A DNA stretch of 33,286 bases from Variovorax sp. CF313 (GTDB taxonomy: Bacteria; Pseudomonadota; Gammaproteobacteria; Burkholderiales; Burkholderiaceae_C), in assembly GCF_000282635.1 (NCBI RefSeq), contig NZ_AKIW01000056.1:1-33286 (forward strand), read 5' to 3'. Under the pieces are notes generated by a model, which saw only the letters and a list, made by a program, of their open reading frames with translations, was not told the origin of the DNA and made no database searches. Each line of letters starts with the position of its first letter. Within the stretch, counting starts at the first letter, position 1. Both the position numbers and the translations under genes were made by a program. Below, in pieces: positions 17,348 to 24,645 of this stretch.

Positions 17348-17368
17348 AACCTTCAAACGTTGAAGGTT
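17348..17368. promoter_or_regulatory. 21-bp perfect dyad between SDR and TetR genes
   Basis: AACCTTCAA (17348-17356) and TTGAAGGTT (17360-17368) are exact inverted repeats around a 3-bp ACG centre. The stem is AT-rich and is not followed by a long T run, so it is a poor intrinsic terminator. The position, 70 bp upstream of the TetR gene, fits an operator or upstream activator site. No binding protein can be assigned. Confidence 0.45.
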
Positions 17369-17403
17369 TCTTGTGGCCGAAAGTGCAAAGCCCTGCAAAA
17401 TAG

Positions 17404-17417
17404 AACGACCGTTCGTT
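17404..17417. promoter_or_regulatory. Probable TetR operator
   Basis: AACGA (17404-17408) and TCGTT (17413-17417) form an inverted repeat around CCGT. It lies about 20 bp before the TetR start codon. Such ACGACCGTTCGT-like dyads are common operators of TetR/AcrR regulators of acyl-CoA metabolism. Its position between the presumed promoter and the start codon suggests autorepression. Confidence 0.55.
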
Positions 17418-17437
17418 TTTTGCAGGGAAATTCCACG

Positions 17438-18124
17438 ATGTCCGCCACAGCCGTTTCCGCCAAGCCCGTCCGCGCCGCCCAGAAGGGCCAGCAGACCAAG
17501 GCCGTCATCGTCGACGCCGCGCTGGCGCTGGCCGCGCAGATCGGGCTGGAGGGCCTGTCGATCGGCGCCGTGGCCGAAATCACCAAGATGAGCAAGTCGG
17601 GCGTGTTCGCCCACTTCGGCTCGCGCGAGGAACTGCAGATCTCGGTGGTGCGCGAATACCACGCGCGCTTCGAGCAGGAAGTGTTCTTTCCCGCCCTCCA
17701 GGCGCCGCGCGGCCTGCCGCGCCTGCGCGCCATGTTCGCCAACTGGATGAAGCGCACCTCGACCGAGATCGACTCGGGCTGCATCTACATCAGCGGCGCC
17801 TCCGAATTCGACGACCGCCCGGGTCCGGTGCGCGACGCGCTGGTCGAGTCGGTCAGCATCTGGCAGGCGGCCGTGCTGCGCGCCATCGTGCAGGCACAGA
17901 GCGAAGGCCACTTGCGCGCCGACGCCGACGAGCGCCAGGTGGCGTTCGAGATCCACGGCCTGATCCTCGCGCTGCACTACGAGGCGCGCTTTCTTCAGGT
18001 GCCCGGCTCCATCGGCCGCGCCAACGTCGGCTTCGACAACATCCTCGCGCGCAGCGCCACGCCCGACGCGCCGAAGGCCGGGGCCACTGCGCCGGCGGGC
18101 CGCCGCCTCAAGACCGTGCGCTGA
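17438..18124 (+). CDS. TetR/AcrR-family transcriptional regulator
   Basis: A 228-aa regulator. Its N-terminal TetR HTH runs from TKAVIVDAALALAAQIGLEG to ITKMSKSGVFAHFGSREELQ (about residues 20-65), with a helical ligand domain after it. The C-terminal region contains FEIHGLILALHYEARF, found in TetR_C domains of fatty-acid-type regulators. An upstream in-frame ATG at 17360 would put the start inside the operator region; ATG 17438 follows AGGGAAA and is preferred. It lies directly upstream of, and co-directional with, the acyl-CoA dehydrogenase locus, which it most likely represses in the absence of an acyl-CoA-type ligand. Confidence 0.9.
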   Translation: MSATAVSAKPVRAAQKGQQTKAVIVDAALALAAQIGLEGLSIGAVAEITKMSKSGVFAHFGSREELQISVVREYHARFEQEVFFPALQAPRGLPRLRAMFANWMKRTSTEIDSGCIYISGASEFDDRPGPVRDALVESVSIWQAAVLRAIVQAQSEGHLRADADERQVAFEIHGLILALHYEARFLQVPGSIGRANVGFDNILARSATPDAPKAGATAPAGRRLKTVR

Positions 18125-18137
18125 GGCTCGCGGCCTG

Positions 18138-18171
18138 TCCTCTTTTCTGTTTTCCCCTTTTTCTTTTTTCT
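18138..18171 (+). other. Polypyrimidine tract in front of the acyl-CoA dehydrogenase gene
   Basis: Thirty-three of 34 bases on the + strand are C or T, interrupted only by one G at 18149. It sits in the 74-bp gap between the TetR and dehydrogenase genes. In such GC-rich DNA this is compositionally exceptional. No stem precedes it, so it is not a standard terminator. It may be an unstructured mRNA leader, a Rho-related site or a DNA-bending or melting element near the promoter; none of these is proven. Confidence 0.5.
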
Positions 18172-18198
18172 ATCTAGCTTCGACCAGGAGAGTCCCGG

Positions 18199-19995
18199 AT
18201 GCCTACCTACAACCCACCCGTGCGCGACATGCAGTTCGTGCTGCATGAAGTGCTCAACGTCGCCGAGGAACTCAAGGCGCTGCCGGCCCACGCCGAAACC
18301 GACGCCGACACCATCAACGCGGTGATCGAGGAGGCCGGCAAGTTCGCTGCCGAGGTGACCTTTCCGCTGAACATCAGCGGCGACGAAGAGGGCTGCGTGC
18401 TCGACAAGACCACGCACGAAGTGAAGACGCCCAAGGGCTTCAAGGACGCCTACGCCAAGTACGTCGAAGGCGGCTGGCCTGCGCTGTCGTGCGACCCGGC
18501 CTTCGGCGGCCAGGGCCTGCCCTTCGTGGTGAACCAGTGCCTGTTCGAGATGCTCAACAGCGCCAACCAAGCCTGGACCATGTACCCCGGCCTCTCGCAC
18601 GGCGCGTACGAAGCGCTGGTGGCGCACGGCACTGACGAACAGAAGAAGACCTACCTGCCCAAGCTCACGAGCGGCGAGTGGACCGGCACCATGTGCCTCA
18701 CCGAACCCCATTGCGGCACCGACCTCGGCCTGCTGCGCACCAAGGCCGAGCCGCAGCCCGACGGCACCTACCGCATCACCGGCAGCAAGATCTTCATCTC
18801 GGCCGGCGAGCACGACATGACGAGCAACATCATTCACCTGGTGCTGGCCCGCCTGCCCGATGCGCCCAAGGGCAGCAAGGGCATCAGCCTGTTCGTGGTG
18901 CCGAAGTTCAAGGTCAAGGCCGACGGCTCGCTCGGCGAGCGCAACCCGATCTTCTGCGCCGGCCTGGAGCACAAGATGGGCATCCACGGCAACGCCACCG
19001 CGCAGATCGTGATCGAAGGCGCCACCGGCACGCTGGTGGGCGAGCCCAACAAGGGCCTGGCCGCGATGTTCGTGATGATGAACGCCGCACGCCTGGGCGT
19101 GGGCAACCAGTCGCTCGGCCTGACCGAAGTGGCCTACCAGAACGCACTGGCCTACGCGAAAGACCGCGTGCAGATGCGCTCGCTCTCGGGCGTGAAGGCC
19201 AAGGACAAGGAAGCCGACCCCATCATCGTGCACCCCGACGTGCGCAAGATGCTGCTCACTGCCAAGGCCTATGCCGAAGGCGGCCGCGCGCTGCAGATCT
19301 TCTGCACGCTGCTGCTCGACAAGGAACACAACCACCCCGACGAGAAGGTGCGCAAGGACTCGGGTGAGCTGGTCGCGCTGCTGACCCCCATCGTCAAGGC
19401 CTTCATCACCGACAACGGCCACATTTCCACCAACGCCTGCATGCAGGTGTTCGGCGGCCACGGCTTCATCAAGGAATGGGGCATGGAGCAGTTCGTGCGC
19501 GACAACCGCATCAACATGATCTATGAAGGCACCAACACCATCCAGTCGCTGGACCTGCTGGGCCGCAAGGTGCTGGGCAACAACGGCGCGTCGCTGAAGA
19601 AGTTCGGCAAGCTCGTGGGCAAGCTGGTGGAAGAAGAGGGTGTGAACGAGAAGATGGCCGAGTTCATCAACCCGATCGCGATGCTGGGCGACCAGCTCAC
19701 CAAGTTCACGACCGAGATCGGCTTCAAGGGTTTCCAGAATCCCGACGAAGTGGGCGCCGCTGCTGTCGACTACCTGCGCGTGGCCGGCCACTTCGTGTTC
19801 GGCTACCTGTTCGCCCGCATGGCGCAGGTCGCGCTGCGTGAAATTGCGGCCGGCAACACCGATCCGTTCTACGTCGCCAAGCTGCAGACAGCACGCTTCT
19901 ATTTCGCCAAGCTGTTCCCCGAGACCGCGACGCTGATGCGCACCGCGCGCGCCGGCAGCAAGGTGCTGATGGACACCGACGCGGCACTGGCCTGA
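18199..19995 (+). CDS. Acyl-CoA dehydrogenase with C-terminal extension, DmdC/FadE-like
   Basis: This 598-aa FAD enzyme belongs to the long acyl-CoA dehydrogenase group that includes DmdC and begins MPTYNPPVRDMQFVLHEVL. The flavin/substrate block MCLTEPHCGTDLGLLRTKAE is near residue 170. The catalytic base is Glu443 in MIYEGTNTIQSLDLLGRK. The extra C-terminal helical domain accounts for the length above the 380-aa classical enzymes. It introduces the alpha,beta double bond in an acyl-CoA. CAGGAGAG precedes the ATG. It is the first enzyme gene of the beta-oxidation locus. Chain length or side-chain preference is not evident. Confidence 0.92.
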   Translation: MPTYNPPVRDMQFVLHEVLNVAEELKALPAHAETDADTINAVIEEAGKFAAEVTFPLNISGDEEGCVLDKTTHEVKTPKGFKDAYAKYVEGGWPALSCDPAFGGQGLPFVVNQCLFEMLNSANQAWTMYPGLSHGAYEALVAHGTDEQKKTYLPKLTSGEWTGTMCLTEPHCGTDLGLLRTKAEPQPDGTYRITGSKIFISAGEHDMTSNIIHLVLARLPDAPKGSKGISLFVVPKFKVKADGSLGERNPIFCAGLEHKMGIHGNATAQIVIEGATGTLVGEPNKGLAAMFVMMNAARLGVGNQSLGLTEVAYQNALAYAKDRVQMRSLSGVKAKDKEADPIIVHPDVRKMLLTAKAYAEGGRALQIFCTLLLDKEHNHPDEKVRKDSGELVALLTPIVKAFITDNGHISTNACMQVFGGHGFIKEWGMEQFVRDNRINMIYEGTNTIQSLDLLGRKVLGNNGASLKKFGKLVGKLVEEEGVNEKMAEFINPIAMLGDQLTKFTTEIGFKGFQNPDEVGAAAVDYLRVAGHFVFGYLFARMAQVALREIAAGNTDPFYVAKLQTARFYFAKLFPETATLMRTARAGSKVLMDTDAALA

Positions 19996-20041
19996 GCGGT
20001 CGTACCGTCTCGTCTTCCTTCGACTCCAGGAGCCGTCGATC

Positions 20042-20476
20042 ATGAAAACAACACTCGCAGCCATCCTGTTCTCCGTCACGGCCGTTTCGGCCATGGCTCA
20101 GAGCACGCCGGTGGGTCTGTGGCGCAACGTGGACGACAAGACCGGCGAGGTCAAGGCCGAGATCAGCATCGCGGAGACCCACGGCGCGCTGTCCGGGCGC
20201 ATCGAGAAGGCGCTGGGCAAGGATGCCAAGCCCGGCGCGGTCTGCAGCGAATGCAGCGACGACCGCAAGGACAAGCCCATGGTCGGCCTCGACATCATCC
20301 GCGGCGGCAAGAAGGCCGAGAACAAGGACGTCTGGGAAGGCGGAAAGATCCTCGACCCCGAGAACGGCAAGGAATATCGCGCGAGCTTCACGCCCATCGA
20401 GGGCGGCAAGAAGCTCGAGGTGCGCGGCTACCTGGGCCCGTTCTGGCGTACCCAAACCTGGAACCGCGCGCAGTAA
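20042..20476 (+). CDS. Secreted DUF2147 family protein
   Basis: A 144-aa protein with a Sec signal peptide (MKTTLAAILFSVTAVSAMA, cut near residue 19) and a single DUF2147 domain. The landmarks are GLWRNVDDKTG near the mature N-terminus, a CSECSDDRKDKPMVGLDII stretch with two Cys, and GGKILDPENGKEYRA followed by KKLEVRGYLG and RTQTW. It is predicted periplasmic. The function of DUF2147 is unknown. It sits between two beta-oxidation genes in the same direction with short gaps, so it is probably co-expressed with them. TCCAGGAG precedes the start. Confidence 0.88.
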   Translation: MKTTLAAILFSVTAVSAMAQSTPVGLWRNVDDKTGEVKAEISIAETHGALSGRIEKALGKDAKPGAVCSECSDDRKDKPMVGLDIIRGGKKAENKDVWEGGKILDPENGKEYRASFTPIEGGKKLEVRGYLGPFWRTQTWNRAQ

Positions 20477-20516
20477 ACAAGCCTGTGCGCAACCTATCCA
20501 AGAAATACCAAGCAAC

Positions 20517-22916
20517 ATGTCCCGATTTCAAGTGAAGAAGGTCGCCGTGCTCGGCGCCGGCGTGATGGGCGCGCAGATTGCGGCCCACCTCGTCAACGTG
20601 CGCGTGCCTGTCGTGCTGTTCGACCTGGCCGCAAAAGAAGGCCCGAAGAACGGCATCGTCACGCGCGCCATCGACAACCTCAAGAAGCTCAAGCCCGCGC
20701 CGCTCGGCGACGTGGCCGACGCGGGCCTGATCGAGCAGGCTAACTACGAAGACGACCTCGCCAAGCTCGGCGAGTGCGACCTCGTCATCGAAGCCATTGC
20801 CGAGCGCATGGACTGGAAGCTCGATCTCTACAGGAAGATCGCGCCCCACGTGGCCAAGCATTCGATCCTGGCCTCGAACACCTCGGGCCTCTCGATCACC
20901 AAGCTGAGCGAGGCGCTGCCCGAAGCGCTGAAGCCGCGCTTCTGCGGCATTCACTTCTTCAACCCGCCGCGCTACATGTTCCTGGTGGAGTTGATCAACA
21001 CGCCGACCACGCAGCCGCAGGTGCTCGACGACCTCGAAGCCTTCGTCACCAGCACGCTGGGCAAGGGCGTGGTGCGCGCGCACGACACGCCCAACTTCAT
21101 CGCCAACCGCGTCGGCATCGCCGGCATGCTGGCCACGCTGAAGGAAGTCGAGAAGTTCGGCCTCACGCCCGACGTGGTGGATGACCTCACGGGCAAGAAG
21201 CTGGGCCGCGCCAGCTCGGGCACCTTCCGCACTGCCGACGTGGTGGGCCTGGACACGATGGCCCACGTCGTGAAGACGCTGCAGGACAACCTGAACGCCG
21301 AGAGCGATCCGTTCTACGCCAACTTCGCGACGCCGCCGGTGCTCGCCAAGCTGCTGGAGCTGGGCAACCTGGGCCAGAAGACCAAGGCCGGCTTCTTCAA
21401 GAAGTCCGGCCGCGACATCCTGCGCTTCGACCTGAAGAGCGGCGAGTACGTGCCCGCCGGCGCCAAGGCCGACGAGGTGTACGGCCGCATGCTGAAGAAG
21501 CCCGCGGGCGAACGCCTGAAGCTGCTGCGCGAGAGCGAAGGACCGCAGGGCCAGTTCCTCTGGGCCATCCTGCGCGACGGCTTCCACTACGCCGCCGTGC
21601 ACCTGGGCGACATCGCCGAGAGCGCGCGCGACATCGATTTCGCGATGCGCTGGGGCTTCGGCATGAAGCAGGGCCCGTTCGAGCTGTGGCAGGAAGCCGG
21701 CTGGGCGCAGGTCGCCAAGTGGGTGCAGGAAGACATCGACGCAGGCAAGGCGCTGAGCAGCGCACCGCTGCCCAAGTGGGTGTTCGAAGGCCCGGTGGCC
21801 GAGGCTGGCGGCGTGCACACGCCCGAAGGCTCGTGGAGCGCGTCGCAGAACAAGTTCGTGCCGCAGCGCAGGCTGCCGGTGCATGACCGCCAGCTGTTCC
21901 CCGAGAGCGTGCTCGGCGCGAATGCAGCCGATGCCAACACCGCGGGCACCACGATCAGCGACGAAGGCGATGTGCGCGTGTGGACACTGGACGGTGAAGT
22001 GCTGATCGCGAGCATCCATTCGAAGATGCACGCCATCAGCCCTGACGTGGCCGAGGCGCTGGGCGCCGCAGTCGACCTGGCCGAAGCCGAATACAAGGGC
22101 CTCGTGATCTGGTCGCCCGATGAGATGTTCTCGGTCGGCGCCGACCTGCAGGCGATGCTGCCGGCCTTCGTCGTAGCCGGTATCGGCGCGGTGGAGGGCG
22201 CCGAGCAGGAGTTGCAGAACGTGATGCTCAAGATCCGCTACGCCAGCGTGCCGGTGATCTCCGCGGTGCGCGGCATGGCGCTGGGCGGCGGCTGCGAGCT
22301 GGCCGTCCACTCGGCCAAACGGGTCGCAGCAATGGAGAGCTACATCGGCCTGGTCGAAGTCGGCGTGGGGCTGATCCCCGGCGCGGGCGGCCTGACCTAC
22401 ATCGCGCGCCGTGCGGCCGAGAACGCTTCGGCCTCCACCGGCACCGACCTGCTGCCCTTCCTCACCGAAGGCTTCACTGCTGCCGCAATGGCGAAGGTGG
22501 GCACTGGCGCGCTTGACTCGAAGAAGCTCGGGTATTTGCTCGACAGCGACGTGATCGTGCCGAACAAGGACGAGCTGCTGTACGTGGCGCTGCAGCAGGC
22601 CAAGGCCATGGCCGACGCCGGCTACCGCGCACCGCTGCGCCGCAGCTTCCGTGTGGCGGGCCGCAGCAGCGCCGCGACGATCAAGGGCCAGCTCGTGAAC
22701 ATGCGCGACGGCGGCTTCATCTCCGCGCACGACTTCCACATTGCAAGCCTGATCGCGAACGTGGTGACCGGCGGCGACGTGGACGCCGGCTCGCTCGTGA
22801 CCGAGGAGTACCTGATGGCGCTGGAACGCAAGGCGTTCTGCTCGCTCATCGTGCATCCGAAGACGCAGGAGCGGATCATGGGAATGCTGAGCACGGGGAA
22901 GCCGGTGCGTAACTGA
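20517..22916 (+). CDS. Fused 3-hydroxyacyl-CoA dehydrogenase / enoyl-CoA hydratase, FadN-like
   Basis: A 799-aa bifunctional enzyme. The N-terminal NAD-binding loop is VAVLGAGVMGAQIAAHL (GxGxxG at 13-18). The dehydrogenase active-site block GIHFFNPPRYM (His near residue 146) follows, then the C-terminal HCDH domains. The last third is a crotonase domain with FSVGADLQAM and RGMALGGGCELAVHS (oxyanion hole) and GLVEVGVGLIPGAGG (catalytic Glu region, about residue 610). The order dehydrogenase-then-hydratase matches FadN rather than FadB/FadJ. It performs the hydration and oxidation steps of beta-oxidation. ATG 20517 is chosen because the Rossmann motif starts immediately after; the ribosome site is weak. 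Confidence 0.92.
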   Translation: MSRFQVKKVAVLGAGVMGAQIAAHLVNVRVPVVLFDLAAKEGPKNGIVTRAIDNLKKLKPAPLGDVADAGLIEQANYEDDLAKLGECDLVIEAIAERMDWKLDLYRKIAPHVAKHSILASNTSGLSITKLSEALPEALKPRFCGIHFFNPPRYMFLVELINTPTTQPQVLDDLEAFVTSTLGKGVVRAHDTPNFIANRVGIAGMLATLKEVEKFGLTPDVVDDLTGKKLGRASSGTFRTADVVGLDTMAHVVKTLQDNLNAESDPFYANFATPPVLAKLLELGNLGQKTKAGFFKKSGRDILRFDLKSGEYVPAGAKADEVYGRMLKKPAGERLKLLRESEGPQGQFLWAILRDGFHYAAVHLGDIAESARDIDFAMRWGFGMKQGPFELWQEAGWAQVAKWVQEDIDAGKALSSAPLPKWVFEGPVAEAGGVHTPEGSWSASQNKFVPQRRLPVHDRQLFPESVLGANAADANTAGTTISDEGDVRVWTLDGEVLIASIHSKMHAISPDVAEALGAAVDLAEAEYKGLVIWSPDEMFSVGADLQAMLPAFVVAGIGAVEGAEQELQNVMLKIRYASVPVISAVRGMALGGGCELAVHSAKRVAAMESYIGLVEVGVGLIPGAGGLTYIARRAAENASASTGTDLLPFLTEGFTAAAMAKVGTGALDSKKLGYLLDSDVIVPNKDELLYVALQQAKAMADAGYRAPLRRSFRVAGRSSAATIKGQLVNMRDGGFISAHDFHIASLIANVVTGGDVDAGSLVTEEYLMALERKAFCSLIVHPKTQERIMGMLSTGKPVRN

Positions 22917-22935
22917 CGCGAGCGATGCCCTCTTA

Positions 22936-22977
22936 CTCCTTCCCCCTCTGGGGGAAGGCCGGGATGGGGGCAGGCAG
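22936..22977. repeat. Left copy of 42-bp palindromic repeat
   Basis: It consists of a hairpin with perfect 9-bp arms CCTTCCCCC (22938-22946) and GGGGGAAGG (22950-22958) around TCT, plus a G-rich tail CCGGGATGGGGGCAGGCAG. It begins 20 bp after the stop of the fused enzyme gene. It is 38/42 identical to the reverse complement of the copy at 23333-23374 and 39/42 identical to the direct copy at 33216-33257. Confidence 0.92.
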
Positions 22978-22980
22978 CCT

Positions 22981-23397
22981 ATGCAAACCCAATCCACTCC
23001 CAACGCGCAACAGAACGCCCGCACATTGCGGCGCGAGATGACCGACTCCGAGCGCAAGCTCTGGAGCGGGTTGCGCGGCGAGCAACTGGGAGTGAAGTTC
23101 CGCAGGCAGCATCCGCTTGGCAACTACATCGCCGACTTCGCATGCCTCGGCCCTAAGCTGATCGTCGAACTCGACGGATCGCAACACCAGGCGCAGGCCG
23201 GCTACGACGCCCGACGCGACGCTTTCCTGCGCGAGCAGGGATTCGAAGTGCTTCGCTTCGGCTCGAACGATCCGTTTGTCAATCTTGAAGGGGTGTTGCA
23301 GGCCATCGTCAATCGACTGGATGAATTGACGGCCGCTTGCCCCCATCCCAACCTTCCCCCAGAGGGGGAAGGAGCCCAATCCAGGAACCATCCATGA
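22981..23397 (+). CDS. DUF559 domain protein, PD-(D/E)XK (Vsr-like) nuclease fold
   Basis: A 138-aa protein. The DUF559 core includes MTDSERKLWSGLRGEQLGVK and RRQHPLGNYIADFAC (Asp52), then LIVELDGSQH (Glu63, Asp65, His69) and GFEVLRFGSNDPFVNLEGVL. The D...ExD pattern is that of PD-(D/E)XK nucleases related to Vsr. Activity and target are unknown. Residues from about 118 to 131 are encoded by the right 42-bp repeat and give a Pro/Gly-rich tail (PHPNLPPEGEGAQS). The stop overlaps the thiolase start (ATGA at 23394). No strong ribosome site is seen; the G-rich end of the left repeat may serve. ATG 23038 is an alternative start. Confidence 0.87.
   Translation: MQTQSTPNAQQNARTLRREMTDSERKLWSGLRGEQLGVKFRRQHPLGNYIADFACLGPKLIVELDGSQHQAQAGYDARRDAFLREQGFEVLRFGSNDPFVNLEGVLQAIVNRLDELTAACPHPNLPPEGEGAQSRNHP
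23333..23374. repeat. Right, inverted copy of 42-bp palindromic repeat
   Basis: It begins CCGCTTGCCCCCATCCC and ends with the hairpin CCTTCCCCC (23352-23360), AGA, GGGGGAAGG (23364-23372). It is the reverse complement of the left copy with 4 mismatches in 42, all in the tail; the hairpin arms are identical. It lies inside the DUF559 reading frame and 19 bp before the thiolase start codon. Confidence 0.92.
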
Positions 23398-24590
23398 AAC
23401 AAGTCCAAGACGCCTACATCGTCTCCGCCACCCGCACCCCCATCGGCAAGTCGCACCGCGGCTACTTCCGCAACTACCGCCCCGACGACCTGCTCGCGAC
23501 CACGCTGCGTGCCGCGCTCGCCGCCGTGCCCAGCCTCGATCCCAAGGCCATCGAAGACATCATCTGCGGCTGCGCGATTCCCGAATCGCAGCAGGGCCTG
23601 AACGTCGCGCGCATCGGCGCCGTGTTGGCGGGCCTGCCGACCAGCGTCGGCGGCATCACCGTGAACCGCTTCTGCGCCTCGGGCCTGTCGGCCGTGCAGA
23701 TGGCGGCCGACCGCATCCGCGTCGGCGAGGCCGATGTGATGATCGCGGCCGGTGTCGAAAGCATGAGCATGGTGCCGATGATGGGCAATTCGCCCTCGCT
23801 GTCGCCCTCGATCTTCGAGCGCGAAGGCGATGTCGGCATTGCCTACGGCATGGGCCTCACGGCCGAGAAGGTCGCGCAGCAGTGGAAGGTGAGCCGCGAG
23901 GCGCAGGACGAGTTCGCACTCGCCTCGCACCAGAAGGCGCTGGCCGCGCAGAAGGCCGGCAAGTTCGCCGACGAGATCACGCCGATCGAAGTGACCGACC
24001 GCACGCCAAACCTCGCCACCGGCGAGTCGATCGTGAAGACGCGCATGGCGAACCTCGACGAAGGCGCGCGCCCCGACACCAGCCTCGAAGGCCTGGCCAA
24101 GCTGCGCACCGTGTTCGCCGCGCGCGGCACCGTCACGGCCGGCAACAGCTCGCAGACCTCGGACGGCGCCGGCGCGCTGATCCTCGCGAGCGAGAAGGCG
24201 GTGAAGCAGTACGGCCTCACGCCGCTCGCGCGCTTCGTGAGCTTCGCGAGCAAAGGTGTGCCGCCGCACATCATGGGCATCGGCCCGATCGAGGCCATTC
24301 CCGCCGCGCTGCGCTACGCCGGCCTGAAGCACCAGGACATCGACTGGTTCGAGCTCAACGAAGCCTTCGCCGCGCAGTCGCTGGCCGTCATCAACACGCT
24401 GGGGCTCGATCCGTCGAAGGTCAACCCGATGGGCGGCGCAATTGCGCTGGGCCATCCGCTCGGTGCCACCGGCGCCATCCGTTCGGCGACCGTGGTGCAT
24501 GCGCTGCGCCGCGAGAACCTGAAGTACGGCATGGTCACGATGTGCGTGGGCATGGGCCAGGGCGCCGCGGGAATCTTCGAGCGCGTCTGA
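23394..24590 (+). CDS. Acetyl-CoA C-acyltransferase (thiolase), FadA-like
   Basis: A 398-aa thiolase. The nucleophilic Cys94 lies in NRFCASGLSAVQMAA. NEAFAAQSLAV and GGAIALGHPLGATG (His) form the rest of the active site, with the second Cys in CVGMGQGAAGIFE near the C-terminus. It carries out the last, CoA-dependent cleavage of beta-oxidation, using the product of the upstream fused enzyme. CAGGAACC lies at good distance before ATG 23394. The DUF559 element sits immediately upstream, so expression may depend on reading through two hairpins or on coupling to the DUF559 stop. Confidence 0.94.
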   Translation: MKQVQDAYIVSATRTPIGKSHRGYFRNYRPDDLLATTLRAALAAVPSLDPKAIEDIICGCAIPESQQGLNVARIGAVLAGLPTSVGGITVNRFCASGLSAVQMAADRIRVGEADVMIAAGVESMSMVPMMGNSPSLSPSIFEREGDVGIAYGMGLTAEKVAQQWKVSREAQDEFALASHQKALAAQKAGKFADEITPIEVTDRTPNLATGESIVKTRMANLDEGARPDTSLEGLAKLRTVFAARGTVTAGNSSQTSDGAGALILASEKAVKQYGLTPLARFVSFASKGVPPHIMGIGPIEAIPAALRYAGLKHQDIDWFELNEAFAAQSLAVINTLGLDPSKVNPMGGAIALGHPLGATGAIRSATVVHALRRENLKYGMVTMCVGMGQGAAGIFERV

Positions 24591-24645
24591 TCGGCAACGC
24601 GCAAGACACCGGGACGAGCGTCGAGGCAACGAAGGAGACAACCTC

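Larger units (their letters stand above)
22936..23374. mobile_element. Putative DUF559 element: nuclease gene framed by 42-bp inverted repeats
   Basis: This 439-bp unit starts and ends with inverted 42-bp repeats and contains only the DUF559 gene. The ATG lies 3 bp inside the left repeat, and the right repeat codes for the end of the protein, so gene and repeats form one compact module. It separates two genes of a beta-oxidation operon without disturbing either. No clear target-site duplication was seen. The layout recalls REP/RAYT modules but with a nuclease-like rather than a Y1 transposase protein. Mobility is inferred from architecture, not shown. Confidence 0.6.

Noticed and set aside
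18138..18180. Intrinsic terminator after the TetR gene
   Set aside because: The T-rich tract has no GC-rich stem before it, and downstream co-directional genes follow at once.
22936..22977. Ordinary intrinsic terminator of the fused enzyme gene
   Set aside because: The hairpin is strong but followed by G-rich sequence, not a T run, and the same 42 bp recurs at other sites in both orientations. It may still slow or protect transcripts.
20388..23123. A very long open frame on the minus strand opposite the fused beta-oxidation gene
   Set aside because: Its translation is low-complexity (His/Arg/Ala/Val/Gly-rich) and matches no family. It mirrors the codon bias of the + strand gene, a usual artefact in GC-rich DNA.
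22936..23374. Classical IS element or toxin-antitoxin locus
   Set aside because: There is no transposase, no second small gene and no clear target duplication; the only protein is of the DUF559 type.
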